Assembly (NCBI RefSeq): GCF_003555505.1
Contig: NZ_CP032152.1
Span: forward strand, 1,116,001-1,180,000
Direction of reading: 5' to 3'
From: Thermosynechococcus sichuanensis E542
GTDB lineage: Bacteria; Cyanobacteriota; Cyanobacteriia; Thermosynechococcales; Thermosynechococcaceae
DNA: 64,000 bases
This document shows, one piece after another, positions 9,521 to 18,082 of this stretch. A model generated the notes under the pieces. That model ran no database searches, was not told the DNA's origin, and was given only the letters and a program-made list of their open reading frames with translations. Position numbers and translations under genes: made by a program. Numbering within the stretch: the first letter of the stretch is position 1; the number at the start of each line of letters is the position of its first letter.

Positions 9521-10843
9521 CTAGAGGGTAAACTGAAAGGCCTTGACGAGCATCCCCGGCACGGTAATGCCCCCAAGGGATCGCCGCTCATAGGTGTCTG
9601 TATTGGCAATCCAAACCGGGGTGTCGGTCAGGGCTTCAAGATTGCCGCCCCAAAACTCATAGAGACTGTCATCAAACCGCAAGTCGGTGATGGGTGCAAC
9701 CATTTTCCCCTGCTCTACCCAAAAACAGGCGTAGCGAGTCATGCCTGTCATCCGTCCATTGGGGCGATCGCTCCAGTTGAGGTAGTGCAAATTGCCCACA
9801 TAGAGACCGGTATCGAGGGCAGCAAGCACATCCTGTTCGGATAGAGTGCCGGGCAAGACAAAGGGCGATCGCAGGGTTTCTTGGCGGTTGGCACCATTGG
9901 CCACAAGATTGTATTCCTGAGCGGTGCGCCGACTAATGAGCAGAGTTTGTAGCTGCCCACGATCAATCAACGAGAGGCGAGGGGGCGCAATATCACCATC
10001 GGTATTAAAGCGGGCGACGGTTCCCGTCGTAAAGTCCTCCTGCAAACTAAACAGGGGAGATAGGGTGCTCCCTTCCCGTAACTTGGCGAGGGCACTGCCG
10101 CCTTGGCGATAGGCTGCTTCACTCACTGCCCCCCAAGAGAGCATACCCACTAGTTCGGCCACTGCCGCTGGGGCAAAGTAGGTACGATAGCGTCCCGGGG
10201 CTAGCTGCCGGGGAGGCTGTTCCAATCGTGCCAATTGCTGGCGATCGCCCTCAATTTGCGCTTGATAGGTGGCATTGTCCCAATGGGTACTGGCATAGCT
10301 GTTTTTCACCGCCTTACCCGCCGCCGTAAAGAGGGAGTAATCCAAGCAAAACGTTTCTGTGGCAAACCAGTGTTCCTGTCCAGCGGAGTTAAAGCTCCCA
10401 CGGGCGATCGTCCCCCCACTGTAAATGCCGACAAAATCAAGGCCTTGAACCGGTCTCAGAATTGTCTCTACAACGGCGTCAGGATCAGGTAAGCGACCAA
10501 GATAGGTGTCTTGAATGGAACCGGTATCCGTTGGTGGCACTAGGTAGGGATCTACTGGAAGTTGCACGGTTTCGGCGCGCAATTCTGCCAAATGGTCTAG
10601 GGCAGCCGCTAAATCCGCCGTCCCGGTATAGGGAAAAGAGATGCTAGCTGTCCGTTGCTGCGATTGCAGGCGTAGCGTTACCACCGTGTCTTCTACCCTG
10701 CCAATTTGACGCACCCGCGCCCGATTGAAGCGAATAAACTGGCTGGATTCACTAGCAATTTCAACGAAAAGCGCCTCTGTCGGTTTCAAGGCAGCAAATA
10801 GCTCATGGCTCAGGTGCTGAGCAGCAAAAAAGTCAAGTGTCAT
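9521..10843 (-). CDS. TldD/PmbA family protein (PmbA-type)
   Basis: About 440 residues from the ATG at 10843; an in-frame TTG 30 nt upstream is possible. The family includes TldD-PmbA, which form a heteromeric metalloprotease acting on unfolded or modified peptides such as microcins and ribosomally made natural products. PmbA-like features include the C-terminal NLHYLNWSDRPNGRMTGMTR and GMLVKAFQFTL, and no HExxxH metal motif is visible, so this is the PmbA-like partner rather than the catalytic TldD. The partner gene is not in the window. The gene is convergent with ho1 and appears monocistronic. Confidence 0.88.
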   Translation of the reverse strand: MTLDFFAAQHLSHELFAALKPTEALFVEIASESSQFIRFNRARVRQIGRVEDTVVTLRLQSQQRTASISFPYTGTADLAAALDHLAELRAETVQLPVDPYLVPPTDTGSIQDTYLGRLPDPDAVVETILRPVQGLDFVGIYSGGTIARGSFNSAGQEHWFATETFCLDYSLFTAAGKAVKNSYASTHWDNATYQAQIEGDRQQLARLEQPPRQLAPGRYRTYFAPAAVAELVGMLSWGAVSEAAYRQGGSALAKLREGSTLSPLFSLQEDFTTGTVARFNTDGDIAPPRLSLIDRGQLQTLLISRRTAQEYNLVANGANRQETLRSPFVLPGTLSEQDVLAALDTGLYVGNLHYLNWSDRPNGRMTGMTRYACFWVEQGKMVAPITDLRFDDSLYEFWGGNLEALTDTPVWIANTDTYERRSLGGITVPGMLVKAFQFTL

Positions 10844-10986
10844 GCGGCGCAGGTTTCTTGTGAAGATTCTCAAGGGTATTCCTTAGGTTAGCGCATTCTC
10901 CCCTATCTTCTATATCCTTCAAGAGTCTTGCATTAGGGTTCGTGCTAGGGCACGCTGAGACAAGACCCCCTTGATGGTTGCGCTTT

Positions 10987-11859
10987 ATGTACTTGGTCAC
11001 GGGTGCCACAGGACAACTGGGTTTGCGGGTGGTGCGCCGCTGTATTACGTTGGGACTACCTGTACGGGCCTTTGTACGTCTGACAAGTCAATACGACCTC
11101 CTCAAGGAATGGGGTGCTGAGATTTTCATTGGTGATCTGCAACAGCCCCGCGATATTCACGCTGCTATGGGGGGTGTGGAAGCCGTAATTTGCTGCCATG
11201 GTAGTCAGTTACTCAGCCGTGCCATTCAGGCCATTGATTACCGTGCCACGTTAGATGTGATTCAGGCGGCTCAGGAACAGGGGGTGCGCCATGTCACGGT
11301 GATTTCTCCTTTGGCGGTGACGGGCGATCGCCAGCAGTCCCCCTTTCTCAAGGCCAAGTACGAAGTCGAGCAGGTACTTATCAGCAGTGGCCTGAACTAC
11401 GCCATTTTCCGCTGTCCTACCCTCATGTCCAGTTTGCTCCCCCTTGCGGAGCGCTTTCAGCAGACGGGGGTTTACATTATCTTTGGGGATCCGCAGCATC
11501 GCTTGCAACTGCTCAGTCCCGAGGATTTAGCCCGCTGTATTCTCATTGCCAGTCAAGCCAGCCAGCCAGCCATTTTTAGCTTGGCGCATCCAGAGGTCTT
11601 CACCCGCCAAGAGATTGCCGATCGCCTCGGTCGCTTTTTCAATAAACGCCCCTTGGTCATGACGCTGCCCCTGAGTGTGATTGATGGTGCTCGCCAGTTT
11701 TTGGGATTCATGAATCGCGATTTGGAAGCCAGTCTCGGGACGCTGCGAACACTGCTGGCCTATGAGGGTCTCTGCCCTGCCAGTGAAATTGAACGTGCCC
11801 AAGCCTATTTTCAACTGTCCTTTGAATCCCTAGAAACATTTCTGGATCGCTACTTCTAA
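10987..11859 (+). CDS. NmrA-like NAD(P)-binding atypical SDR protein
   Basis: About 290 residues from the ATG at 10987. The N-terminal Rossmann nucleotide site is MYLVTGATGQLGLRVVRR (TGATGxxG, typical of NmrA/Ycf39-like atypical SDRs). A second family motif is VRHVTVISPLAVTGD. No canonical YxxxK catalytic pair is evident, as in NmrA-type sensors and chaperone-like members. Cyanobacteria have several paralogues, some (Ycf39) acting in photosystem II and chlorophyll insertion; I cannot tell which this is. Its stop overlaps the stop of the convergent amidase gene by a few bases. Confidence 0.85.
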   Translation: MYLVTGATGQLGLRVVRRCITLGLPVRAFVRLTSQYDLLKEWGAEIFIGDLQQPRDIHAAMGGVEAVICCHGSQLLSRAIQAIDYRATLDVIQAAQEQGVRHVTVISPLAVTGDRQQSPFLKAKYEVEQVLISSGLNYAIFRCPTLMSSLLPLAERFQQTGVYIIFGDPQHRLQLLSPEDLARCILIASQASQPAIFSLAHPEVFTRQEIADRLGRFFNKRPLVMTLPLSVIDGARQFLGFMNRDLEASLGTLRTLLAYEGLCPASEIERAQAYFQLSFESLETFLDRYF

Positions 11860-12722
11860 CGTGGGGAATCTTCACAAGGGCGATCGCGATAGAGCTGCAA
11901 ATAGCGATTAAACTTAGCCCAATCAAAGCTGCGCGGATCCATGCGTTCCCCAGAGCGATCAACCGCCGCATGGGTCGTAATCCGCTGCGGGCCAATTCCC
12001 GTTTGTGCCACTAGCCATGCTAAGGCACGGTATTGGGCATCGGTGTAGCCTGCGTGCTGCGAACCATTGTGACGACCTTCGGGCGGTGTTTCGAGGGAGA
12101 AGTGGAGGGCAAAGTTATTGACCGAAGGCGCGAGGCGGGGGTTAGTCTGTACCGTTTCCGTACCAAAAACGGAGTTCCCCGCCCCATAAGCCCGCTTTGA
12201 CCAAGGCACTAAGTGTAATAGCCAACCCCGGAGGGTAATCAGTTCATGGTAGCTAGCCTGATCTTCATCGCGGGGATGAGGGGTCTGGAAAAAGTCGAGC
12301 GTTGATTGGGCAGAGGCCACAGTTTCATGGAGAACAATGAGCGGAGCATAGTCCACAACTTGGCCGCGAATATCCGTACGGAAGCGATCGCCAAAATTGG
12401 TGGGATGGGCAGGGATACTGTACCAAGGGGGCGCAAACGCACACTGCTGATGGCTTTGGCGCACTTGGGCAAAGAGGCGATCGTAATCAGCGCCGTCACT
12501 GCGTTGCAGGGGCAAAAGGGGATTCTCTAGCGAGGAAGAGGGCGACGGTGATGCTGCTGGCGCATCAAATCGTGGGTCGTTAATGGACACCGCTTGGCTG
12601 AGATCAAGGGGGCGATCGCCACTGGGTATAGAACCAATCATCACACCCCACAGAGACATCACAACCACGGTCGCGATCGCCAATGAAATGAGAAATCGCA
12701 GGGCTTGGGAACGACGCAGCAT
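11856..12722 (-). CDS. Peptidoglycan-recognition-type N-acetylmuramoyl-L-alanine amidase
   Basis: About 288 residues from the ATG at 12722 ([20 protein letters not shown]). An uncleaved or cleaved hydrophobic N-terminal segment directs export, followed by a low-complexity linker. The Amidase_2/PGRP zinc domain covers about residues 130-285: IVLHETVAS carries the first histidine, [10 protein letters not shown] the central strand, and [20 protein letters not shown] the C-terminal zinc histidine. It is predicted to cleave the bond between muramic acid and the stem peptide in the periplasm, for wall recycling or remodelling. Divergent from the DAHP synthase gene. Confidence 0.88.
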   Translation of the reverse strand: MLRRSQALRFLISLAIATVVVMSLWGVMIGSIPSGDRPLDLSQAVSINDPRFDAPAASPSPSSSLENPLLPLQRSDGADYDRLFAQVRQSHQQCAFAPPWYSIPAHPTNFGDRFRTDIRGQVVDYAPLIVLHETVASAQSTLDFFQTPHPRDEDQASYHELITLRGWLLHLVPWSKRAYGAGNSVFGTETVQTNPRLAPSVNNFALHFSLETPPEGRHNGSQHAGYTDAQYRALAWLVAQTGIGPQRITTHAAVDRSGERMDPRSFDWAKFNRYLQLYRDRPCEDSPR

Positions 12723-12791
12723 AGGCAGAATCAAACCAATTTGGCACAATACAATCAAACCCTAAGCCGAAAATTTGGGATCAGCAAGCGA

Positions 12792-13823
12792 ATGATTATT
12801 GTTCTAAAAAGTGGCACCCCCAGTGAAGAGATTGAGCGGGTCAGCACTGAGATGTGCACTTGGGGACTCACCCCCGAAAAAATTGTGGGCAAGCACAAAG
12901 TCGTCATTGGTCTTGTGGGGGAAACAGCGGAACTCGATCCCCTGCGAATTCAGGAAATTAGCCCTTGGATTGAGCATGTCCTGCGGGTTGAGCAGCCCTT
13001 CAAGCGGGCGAGTCGCGAGTATCGCCACGGTGAACCCAGTGAAGTGGTCGTACCCACGCCCAATGGCGAAGTCATTTTCGGCGAAGGTCATGATGTCGTA
13101 GTTGTGGCGGGGCCTTGCTCCGTTGAGAATGAGTCCATGATCATTGAAACAGCGCAGCGGGTGAAAGCAGCGGGTGCCAAGTTCTTGCGCGGTGGCGCCT
13201 ACAAACCCCGTACCTCCCCCTATGCTTTCCAAGGTCACGGCGAAAGCGCTCTTGATCTGTTGGCAGCAGCCAAAGCCAAAACCGGCTTGGGCATCATTAC
13301 TGAAGTGATGGATGCAGCGGATCTAGAAAAAATTGCCGAAGTGGCCGATGTGCTGCAAATTGGTGCCCGCAATATGCAAAACTTTTCTCTCCTGAAGCGT
13401 GTGGGTGCCCAACCTAAACCTGTGCTGCTGAAACGGGGGATGTCCGCCACGATTGAAGAATGGTTGATGGCTGCGGAGTATATTCTAGCGGCAGGAAATC
13501 CCAACGTAATTCTCTGTGAACGGGGCATTCGTACCTTTGACCGCGAATATACCCGCAATACCTTGGATTTGGCAGCGATTCCCGTACTGCGCAAGCTCAC
13601 CCATCTGCCGATTATGATTGACCCCAGTCATGGTACCGGCTGGGCAGAATTTGTGCCGGCAATGGCCAAAGCCGCTGTGGCCGCAGGCGCCGATGCGCTG
13701 ATGATTGAAGTACACCCCAATCCAGCCAAGGCCCTCTCCGATGGTGCCCAATCCCTCACCCCCGATCAGTTTGACGAGTTGATGCAGGTACTGCAACGTC
13801 CCCTTGTCAGTCTGAGCCGCTGA
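12792..13823 (+). CDS. 3-deoxy-7-phosphoheptulonate synthase (DAHP synthase, type I-beta)
   Basis: First step of the shikimate pathway, joining phosphoenolpyruvate and erythrose 4-phosphate. 343 residues from the ATG at 12792, beginning [17 protein letters not shown]. This N-terminal ferredoxin-like/ACT-like regulatory domain (about residues 1-70) is that of the Thermotoga-type enzyme and likely gives feedback inhibition. The catalytic barrel follows: [41 protein letters not shown] and [10 protein letters not shown] hold the substrate and metal ligands (Cys, His, Glu, Asp). A GNAT gene follows 19 nt downstream. aroA of the same pathway is at 31644-32966. Confidence 0.95.
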   Translation: MIIVLKSGTPSEEIERVSTEMCTWGLTPEKIVGKHKVVIGLVGETAELDPLRIQEISPWIEHVLRVEQPFKRASREYRHGEPSEVVVPTPNGEVIFGEGHDVVVVAGPCSVENESMIIETAQRVKAAGAKFLRGGAYKPRTSPYAFQGHGESALDLLAAAKAKTGLGIITEVMDAADLEKIAEVADVLQIGARNMQNFSLLKRVGAQPKPVLLKRGMSATIEEWLMAAEYILAAGNPNVILCERGIRTFDREYTRNTLDLAAIPVLRKLTHLPIMIDPSHGTGWAEFVPAMAKAAVAAGADALMIEVHPNPAKALSDGAQSLTPDQFDELMQVLQRPLVSLSR

Positions 13824-13842
13824 GGAAAACAGGAAACAGCCA

Positions 13843-14331
13843 ATGACCGATATGCTGGTCAAGCTCTATGATCTGGCCGTGGACTGGCCCGCCGTGATGG
13901 CACATCAACAGCAGGGGATTCACTATCGGCAGCCCTTGGGATCAGAAGTGGATGCCATTGTCCAATGGGTGGGCGATCGCTTTAGTGCAGGTTGGCGCAG
14001 TGAAGTAGCCGTTGCCTTGCGCCAGCGGCCGCCCCGCGGACTGATTGCGGTGCAGGAGGGAGACCTACTTGGCTTTGCCTGCTACGATGCAGCCGCCTTG
14101 GGACTCTTTGGGCCGATGGCCGTAGCAGAACCTCACCGAGGGCGGGGAATTGGTCGCCTCCTTTTGCAGCTCACCTTGGCTCAAATGCGCAGCGCTGGCT
14201 ATGGCTATGCCGTCATTGGTTGGGTCTCCTCAGAGGCGTTTTACGCAAAGACGGTTGGCGCGATGCCCATTCCCGATTCCCGCCCTGGACTGTGGCAAAC
14301 TGCCTTAAGGATTAACCCGTCAGACTCTTAA
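13843..14331 (+). CDS. GNAT family N-acetyltransferase
   Basis: 162-residue single-domain acetyltransferase. The acetyl-CoA pyrophosphate-binding motif A is LFGPMAVAEPHRGRGIGRLL (about residues 89-108, Q/RxxGxG/A form GRGIGR), with the following helix LLLQLTLAQMRSAGYGYAVIGWV. An N-terminal region with IHYRQPLGSEVDAIVQWVGD precedes it. The substrate is unknown. It probably shares a transcript with the DAHP synthase gene 19 nt upstream and overlaps the tail of the convergent 108-residue gene by about 20 nt. Confidence 0.85.
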   Translation: MTDMLVKLYDLAVDWPAVMAHQQQGIHYRQPLGSEVDAIVQWVGDRFSAGWRSEVAVALRQRPPRGLIAVQEGDLLGFACYDAAALGLFGPMAVAEPHRGRGIGRLLLQLTLAQMRSAGYGYAVIGWVSSEAFYAKTVGAMPIPDSRPGLWQTALRINPSDS

Positions 14332-14638
14332 CGAGAAGGCCAAGGACAAACCCCAAGCCCGCAAAGCGCACAAATTGCCAAAAGTTTTCTTGGGCAAGAA
14401 TTTCCTGCCAGCGTTCCCGGGCTGCCTCTCCTAGATGAAACAGCAGGGTGAGGCCAAACTCTGCCTCCAGTTGCCGCAGTTCCTGTTGTAGGCGATCGCG
14501 CTCTTGATCAAGGGCAGCTTGATTGCGTCCTTTTAGCCGCGCTTGGGTGGCTTTGATCTGCTCATACTCACGGTAAAGTGCTGCCATCCGAGCTTGCGTC
14601 TCTTCATAAACCTGACGCACTTCATCTTGGGGTTCCAC
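14312..14638 (-). CDS. Hypothetical coiled-coil protein with C-terminal membrane anchor
   Basis: 108 residues. Residues about 5-70 form a charged, glutamine- and arginine-rich coiled coil (VYEETQARMAALYREYEQIK, and LDQERDRLQQELRQLEAEFG). The last 20 residues are hydrophobic (FVRFAGLGFVLGLLVKSLTG) and look like a tail anchor. I do not recognise the family. It starts 3 nt after the txlA stop on the same strand, so it is very likely cotranscribed with that thylakoid thioredoxin-like protein and could assist it, though this is inference from position only. Confidence 0.75.
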   Translation of the reverse strand: MEPQDEVRQVYEETQARMAALYREYEQIKATQARLKGRNQAALDQERDRLQQELRQLEAEFGLTLLFHLGEAARERWQEILAQENFWQFVRFAGLGFVLGLLVKSLTG

Positions 14639-14641
14639 AGC

Positions 14642-15190
14642 CTAACCCCCATGGCTGCGGGGATCATCACTGCGCTGGCGGGCAAGGGGACTCGGGAGTT
14701 GGGACATTTCCCCTGTCAGTTGACCGTAGGGTAAGGGCAGGTTATTGGCGAGAGCTTCAAGATTTTTGGCCATCACTTCCTTAGGTTGGAGACCGATCGC
14801 CACTGCTTGGGGTTCCAATTGCCGATTCAAAAAGACAAAGTGGGGAATGCCATCCACATTAAATTGCTCAATTTCCGGTAGCCACTTGGTGTTGTCCACA
14901 TTTAGCATGACAAAGTTCAGGCGATCGCGATATTGCGCCTTTAATTCCCCCAAATCCTTGGCCATCGAGCGACAGGTGCTGCACCAGTTGGCATAAAACT
15001 CCAAAAGGGTCGGCTTGCCATTGACTTGAGCCTCCTCCCAAGGGGTAGCTTGGCGGGCTTGCTCGGCGAGGTTGAGGGGTTGATTGCCACTGCGTAAACC
15101 CGCCAATAGGGCAAGACTAATGAGAATGGCGACAACAGCAATCACAAAGTTGCGTAGCCGTTGACCACTGGCTGCCGTTGCTGCTCCCAT
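14642..15190 (-). CDS. txlA: Membrane-anchored thioredoxin-like protein (TxlA/HCF164 type)
   Basis: 182 residues: one N-terminal membrane helix (FVIAVVAILISLALLAGL, about 13-30) and a thioredoxin domain with active site ANWCSTCRSMA (near residue 68) and the cis-proline IPHFVFLN (about 114). The family (cyanobacterial TxlA, plant HCF164) places the domain in the thylakoid lumen or periplasm and reduces disulfides during cytochrome b6f and c-type cytochrome assembly. The C-terminal tail after the fold is low complexity. It is followed 3 nt later by a small tail-anchored coiled-coil gene. Confidence 0.85.
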   Translation of the reverse strand: MGAATAASGQRLRNFVIAVVAILISLALLAGLRSGNQPLNLAEQARQATPWEEAQVNGKPTLLEFYANWCSTCRSMAKDLGELKAQYRDRLNFVMLNVDNTKWLPEIEQFNVDGIPHFVFLNRQLEPQAVAIGLQPKEVMAKNLEALANNLPLPYGQLTGEMSQLPSPLARQRSDDPRSHGG

Positions 15191-15372
15191 AGGGTGTTCC
15201 TTGCATGTCTCGACACGTTGATCCTAACGGATTTTCTTCGCAAGAGATGCCCCGTGTTGACGGACAGTGCTTTTCACAGGGATAGAAGGGGCTGGAAACA
15301 GTTCCAATTCCTGTCGGACAGGCTTCCATCTCCTTTTTGGGTTGGTATTTTAGAAACGGGCTATACCTTTGC

Positions 15373-15378
15373 TATCAT
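15373..15378 (+). promoter_or_regulatory. Candidate -10 box of tRNA-Val
   Basis: TATCAT lies 16 nt before the tRNA-Val 5' end, with a weak -35 (TTAGAA, 15350-15355) at 17-nt spacing. It matches four or five of six consensus bases at each box and its position suits a short tRNA leader. Confidence 0.45.
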
Positions 15379-15394
15379 AGGTATTCTGGAGCTT

Positions 15395-15467
15395 GGGCGG
15401 TTAACTCAGTTGGTAGAGTATCTCGTTTACACCGAGGCTGTCGGGGGTTCGAGTCCCTCACCGCCCA
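15395..15467 (+). tRNA. trnV-TAC: tRNA-Val (anticodon TAC)
   Basis: 73-nt cloverleaf. The acceptor stem is GGGCGGT pairing with ACCGCCC, the D-loop has CTCAGTTGGTAGAG, the anticodon loop is TTTACAC with anticodon TAC, and the T-arm is GGGGGTTCGAGTCCCT. The discriminator is A and CCA is not encoded. Confidence 0.95.
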
Positions 15468-15483
15468 TCCCAAAATTAATGCC

Positions 15484-16182
15484 TTAGGACTCTTCGCTAT
15501 CTTTAATCTGAGATTGTCGCTGCTGGCGTAACCATGTGGCTTCATCCAAGCTGTCTTTGGCCACAACAATGTACTCATGCTCTTGGCGATCGATAATTAA
15601 AATCTCCTGACCATGCTGGGGGGTGACCGTTGCCCAAGGGGGCAGCACTGCCGGCAGAATCAACCGATTGCGATTGGCATCCAAAACACTCACTTGACCA
15701 ATACCAGTACCGCTGTGGGGAATATGGGCAGAACTGACGTGGCCACTGCACCCCAGCAGGCGATCGCGACTGGTATCTTCACTAAACTGCGCAAAAATTT
15801 GCCCTAAAGGTCGCGAACACAGACCCCCAGTTGTTAGCGCCAGCAGCAGTGCCGCAATCGCAATCACCCCCGACCACACCACCCCCGGCCAACTGCCCCT
15901 CAGTGTGTAAAAGAGAACATTAAAAAACCAGCCCAACACCCCCAAAAGGCTAAAGTCCAAGGCAAGCAAGAGAATGAGGGGCGCTCTGCCTACCCCCAAC
16001 CAATGCAAAATCGTCAGAAACGAGATGCCCTCCTCTAGATCGACTTCCACTTCCAAGGGATCGGCATCCCCCTCTAGCTCCACCTCTTCATCCCCCACAT
16101 CACCAAAGATCACCGTCAAAAAGAGCAAGACCCCCATGCCCAAGACAATCCAGTAGGGCGTATGAATCAAGTGAAACAGCAT
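15484..16182 (-). CDS. OB-fold membrane protein (YqiJ/NfeD-like, DUF1449 type)
   Basis: 232 residues. There are three or so hydrophobic segments: about 8-25 (WIVLGMGVLLFLTVIF), 65-95 (APLILLLALDFSLLGVLGWF) and 105-125. A soluble C-terminal OB-fold-like part includes GHVSSAHIPHSGTGIGQVSV and ILIIDRQEHEYIVVAKD. An acidic loop (GDVGDEEVELEGDADPLEVE) follows the first helix. This organisation matches the YqiJ/DUF1449 family, normally found beside a flotillin-like gene (YqiK), but no flotillin is present here. Assignment is by pattern. It starts 4 nt before the end of the next gene upstream, suggesting an operon with 16187-16975. Confidence 0.7.
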   Translation of the reverse strand: MLFHLIHTPYWIVLGMGVLLFLTVIFGDVGDEEVELEGDADPLEVEVDLEEGISFLTILHWLGVGRAPLILLLALDFSLLGVLGWFFNVLFYTLRGSWPGVVWSGVIAIAALLLALTTGGLCSRPLGQIFAQFSEDTSRDRLLGCSGHVSSAHIPHSGTGIGQVSVLDANRNRLILPAVLPPWATVTPQHGQEILIIDRQEHEYIVVAKDSLDEATWLRQQRQSQIKDSEES

Positions 16183-16186
16183 TGCC

Positions 16187-16975
16187 TTAGTACATAAAGG
16201 GATTTTCAGGCTCAGGAATCGGCGTTATCGTCTCAGCAACCAGTACCAGTTGGCGGCGGTCATTGAGGGTTTCTGTGGCCATCCGACCTTCCACGCGAAA
16301 CCAGTGATCTTGGGGATAGGCTTGGCGCGATCGCCCCAATTTTACGGGTAGTCCCACAGGATAGGCATCCGCTGCACAACAGGTAATGACAAAACGGGTG
16401 AGGGTGAGATAAGTCTCTGGCAGTTGGGGACTATGAACCGCAAATCCCTCAATGCGAGCAGGCAGCCCCCTATAGGCATCGGGTTCGGGATAGACATCAA
16501 GGGTGCGAATCCAGTCAATGAGCGTGCGCTCCTCAGGCCGTTGATTGAGGCGAAAGGCTACGGGACTATTGCGCGTCACGGTCAAGCCATCCTCAAGGCC
16601 GCGATGAATGGCCGTTGCACTATTGAAGGGACGGGGCGTCACCGCCAACCCCACGACTGCTGCAACAATCAGGACACTGAGCGTCCAACGCGCCGGTAAG
16701 AGGGCAACATGCTGCACAGGGGTTACGCGACCCTGCCACAACCGCCACCCTTGCCAACCACTCACCGCAACTAAAAGAAACCCAGCGGCGATCGCCAGTC
16801 CAAAGTAGTTGGGGTGGATCAGCAACCCCAGTCGCCCCTGCAACCAATATTGGAGAAACAACGTTCCCCAGAGGAGGAGCGCCACAACCGTCCACCACTC
16901 TTGCTGTAGCCAGCGACGGCGCATCATCATGCGCTGAACACGCGGGGAATAGCGATTGGAGGAGCTAGAAAACAT
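16187..16975 (-). CDS. TIGR03943/YcgQ-like membrane protein (DUF1980)
   Basis: 262 residues with an N-terminal membrane domain: WWTVVALLLWGTLFLQYWLQ, YFGLAIAAGFLLVAVSGWQG and TLSVLIVAAVVGLAVTP (about residues 27-120). A periplasmic C-terminal domain (about 150-262) contains the ITCCAADAYPVGLPV segment with a cysteine pair, which is characteristic of this family. YcgQ-type proteins usually pair with a YcgR/YraQ permease (DUF318) thought to move metals or other solutes, but that partner is absent here. Function unknown. Cotranscribed with the OB-fold membrane gene 4 nt downstream. Confidence 0.75.
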   Translation of the reverse strand: MFSSSSNRYSPRVQRMMMRRRWLQQEWWTVVALLLWGTLFLQYWLQGRLGLLIHPNYFGLAIAAGFLLVAVSGWQGWRLWQGRVTPVQHVALLPARWTLSVLIVAAVVGLAVTPRPFNSATAIHRGLEDGLTVTRNSPVAFRLNQRPEERTLIDWIRTLDVYPEPDAYRGLPARIEGFAVHSPQLPETYLTLTRFVITCCAADAYPVGLPVKLGRSRQAYPQDHWFRVEGRMATETLNDRRQLVLVAETITPIPEPENPFMY

Positions 16976-17008
16976 GGGGCGGTGGAAAATTCGCCATCCC
17001 TAAACATT

Positions 17009-17527
17009 CTAGGGGGAATCCTGCCATTGCGGGCTTAGCTCACGAAAGTTAAAGAGGGTGGCCTTGGGATGACACTGAGCACAGCCATCGAGGGTAACGG
17101 GTCGGGGTACCTCAACGCGGGGATGGAGGATGCGAAAGAAGGGCGATCGCCCGACGCGAAAGGGGATTTGGGCATCGTTGGGCAGGGGGCGAGAATAGGT
17201 GCGCAAATAGTTCCACAGGGGAACCAACTCTGGGCGGGGAATCGGTTCGAGGGTCGCACCGTAGTGATTGGTATCTTGAATTAGCACCTGCCATGCTTGA
17301 GTGGGCAATGTTTCCGGGGGCACTGCCAGATGACAACTGCCACAGCGCCGCAGATAGATTTGCGCCCCCAACTGGGCATTCAAGGGCAAAACATCAACGG
17401 TACCGCTGAAGTCTGGGGTGGCGATCGCTGCCAAGGCACTACCCACTAGGGCACAGAGCATCAAAAGAACTGCCCCTACCCCCCAGCGCCAGTGTTGTCT
17501 AATCTTGGATATATTCAAGCCCTTCAT
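17009..17527 (-). CDS. Diheme c-type cytochrome
   Basis: 172 residues with a signal-like N-terminal helix (GVGAVLLMLCALVGSALAA, about 16-34) and two covalent heme sites, RCGSCHLAV (near residue 62) and GCAQCHPKA (near residue 150). Export to the lumen or periplasm is expected. It resembles the diheme cytochrome c (DHC-like) family of unknown redox partner. Between the two sites are conserved tryptophan- and proline-rich segments (YLRTYSRPLPNDAQIPFRVG). Its start overlaps the end of the DUF4346-like gene by 29 nt, so the two are coupled. Confidence 0.85.
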   Translation of the reverse strand: MKGLNISKIRQHWRWGVGAVLLMLCALVGSALAAIATPDFSGTVDVLPLNAQLGAQIYLRRCGSCHLAVPPETLPTQAWQVLIQDTNHYGATLEPIPRPELVPLWNYLRTYSRPLPNDAQIPFRVGRSPFFRILHPRVEVPRPVTLDGCAQCHPKATLFNFRELSPQWQDSP

Positions 17528-17900
17528 CCAAACAAAACTGTGCCCGCATCAATTCACGACCGAGATAGGCCGCATGGTCAAACATGGTCACCAGTTGGCG
17601 CTCCTTTTCAAAGAGTTCAATACACAACTCCTTGGCTGTTCGACCGCTGAGGACTAGATCGGGTTCCCGTGTGACTTTCCCTTTGGTGGGAATGGGTTCG
17701 CCGGTATCGGGATCCACCGCTAAGCCCTTCTCATTGATGTCATTGGGATAGTGTTTCATCCAGATCAGTTCTTGCTCAGGGTCAATGTAGATAATGAAGT
17801 ACCCTGCCGGATCGAGATGAATAAATCGCTGCGATAACTTGTTGTCAAGAGCCGTGCGTTCTGCTTTGCTCAACGCTGATCTTGCCTCTAATGAATCCAC
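17499..17900 (-). CDS. Conserved hypothetical protein (DUF4346-like)
   Basis: 133-residue soluble protein. The segment IHLDPAGYFIIYIDPEQELI followed by MKHYPNDINEKGLAVD, and later SGRTAKELCIELFE, resembles the DUF4346 family common in cyanobacteria; this is from memory and not verified. No catalytic motif is recognised. The gene precedes and overlaps a diheme cytochrome gene and is divergent from the tRNA-Met gene. Biochemical role unknown. Confidence 0.7.
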   Translation of the reverse strand: MDSLEARSALSKAERTALDNKLSQRFIHLDPAGYFIIYIDPEQELIWMKHYPNDINEKGLAVDPDTGEPIPTKGKVTREPDLVLSGRTAKELCIELFEKERQLVTMFDHAAYLGRELMRAQFCLDEGLEYIQD

Positions 17901-17945
17901 TTTTTATTCTAGGGTGAACTTGACTTGAATCTGGTGCCGAGAGCC

Positions 17946-17973
17946 TTGAGTTTTGAACTGTTCGCGTTATAAT
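17946..17973 (+). promoter_or_regulatory. Promoter of tRNA-Met
   Basis: A perfect -10 TATAAT (17968-17973) with TTGAGT (17946-17951) at 16-nt spacing lies about 20 nt before the tRNA 5' end. It is a sigma-70-type promoter by consensus. Confidence 0.75.
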
Positions 17974-17993
17974 GAGGATTACGCGAAAATTTC

Positions 17994-18066
17994 GGCTCAG
18001 TAGCTCAGTGGTTAGAGCAGGGGACTCATAAGCCCAAGGTCGCAGGTTCGAATCCCGCCTGAGCCA
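17994..18066 (+). tRNA. trnM-CAT: tRNA with CAT anticodon (probably elongator tRNA-Met)
   Basis: 73-nt cloverleaf. The acceptor stem GGCTCAG pairs with CTGAGCC. The D-arm is GCTCAGTGGTTAGAGC, the anticodon loop is CTCATAA with anticodon CAT, and the T-arm is GCAGGTTCGAATCCCGC. The discriminator is A and CCA is not encoded. The first pair is G-C, so it is not the initiator. A lysidine-modified tRNA-Ile2 (also CAT) cannot be excluded because the D-arm and variable region resemble E. coli Ile2. Confidence 0.88.
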
Positions 18067-18082
18067 CTTCCTTAACTACAAA

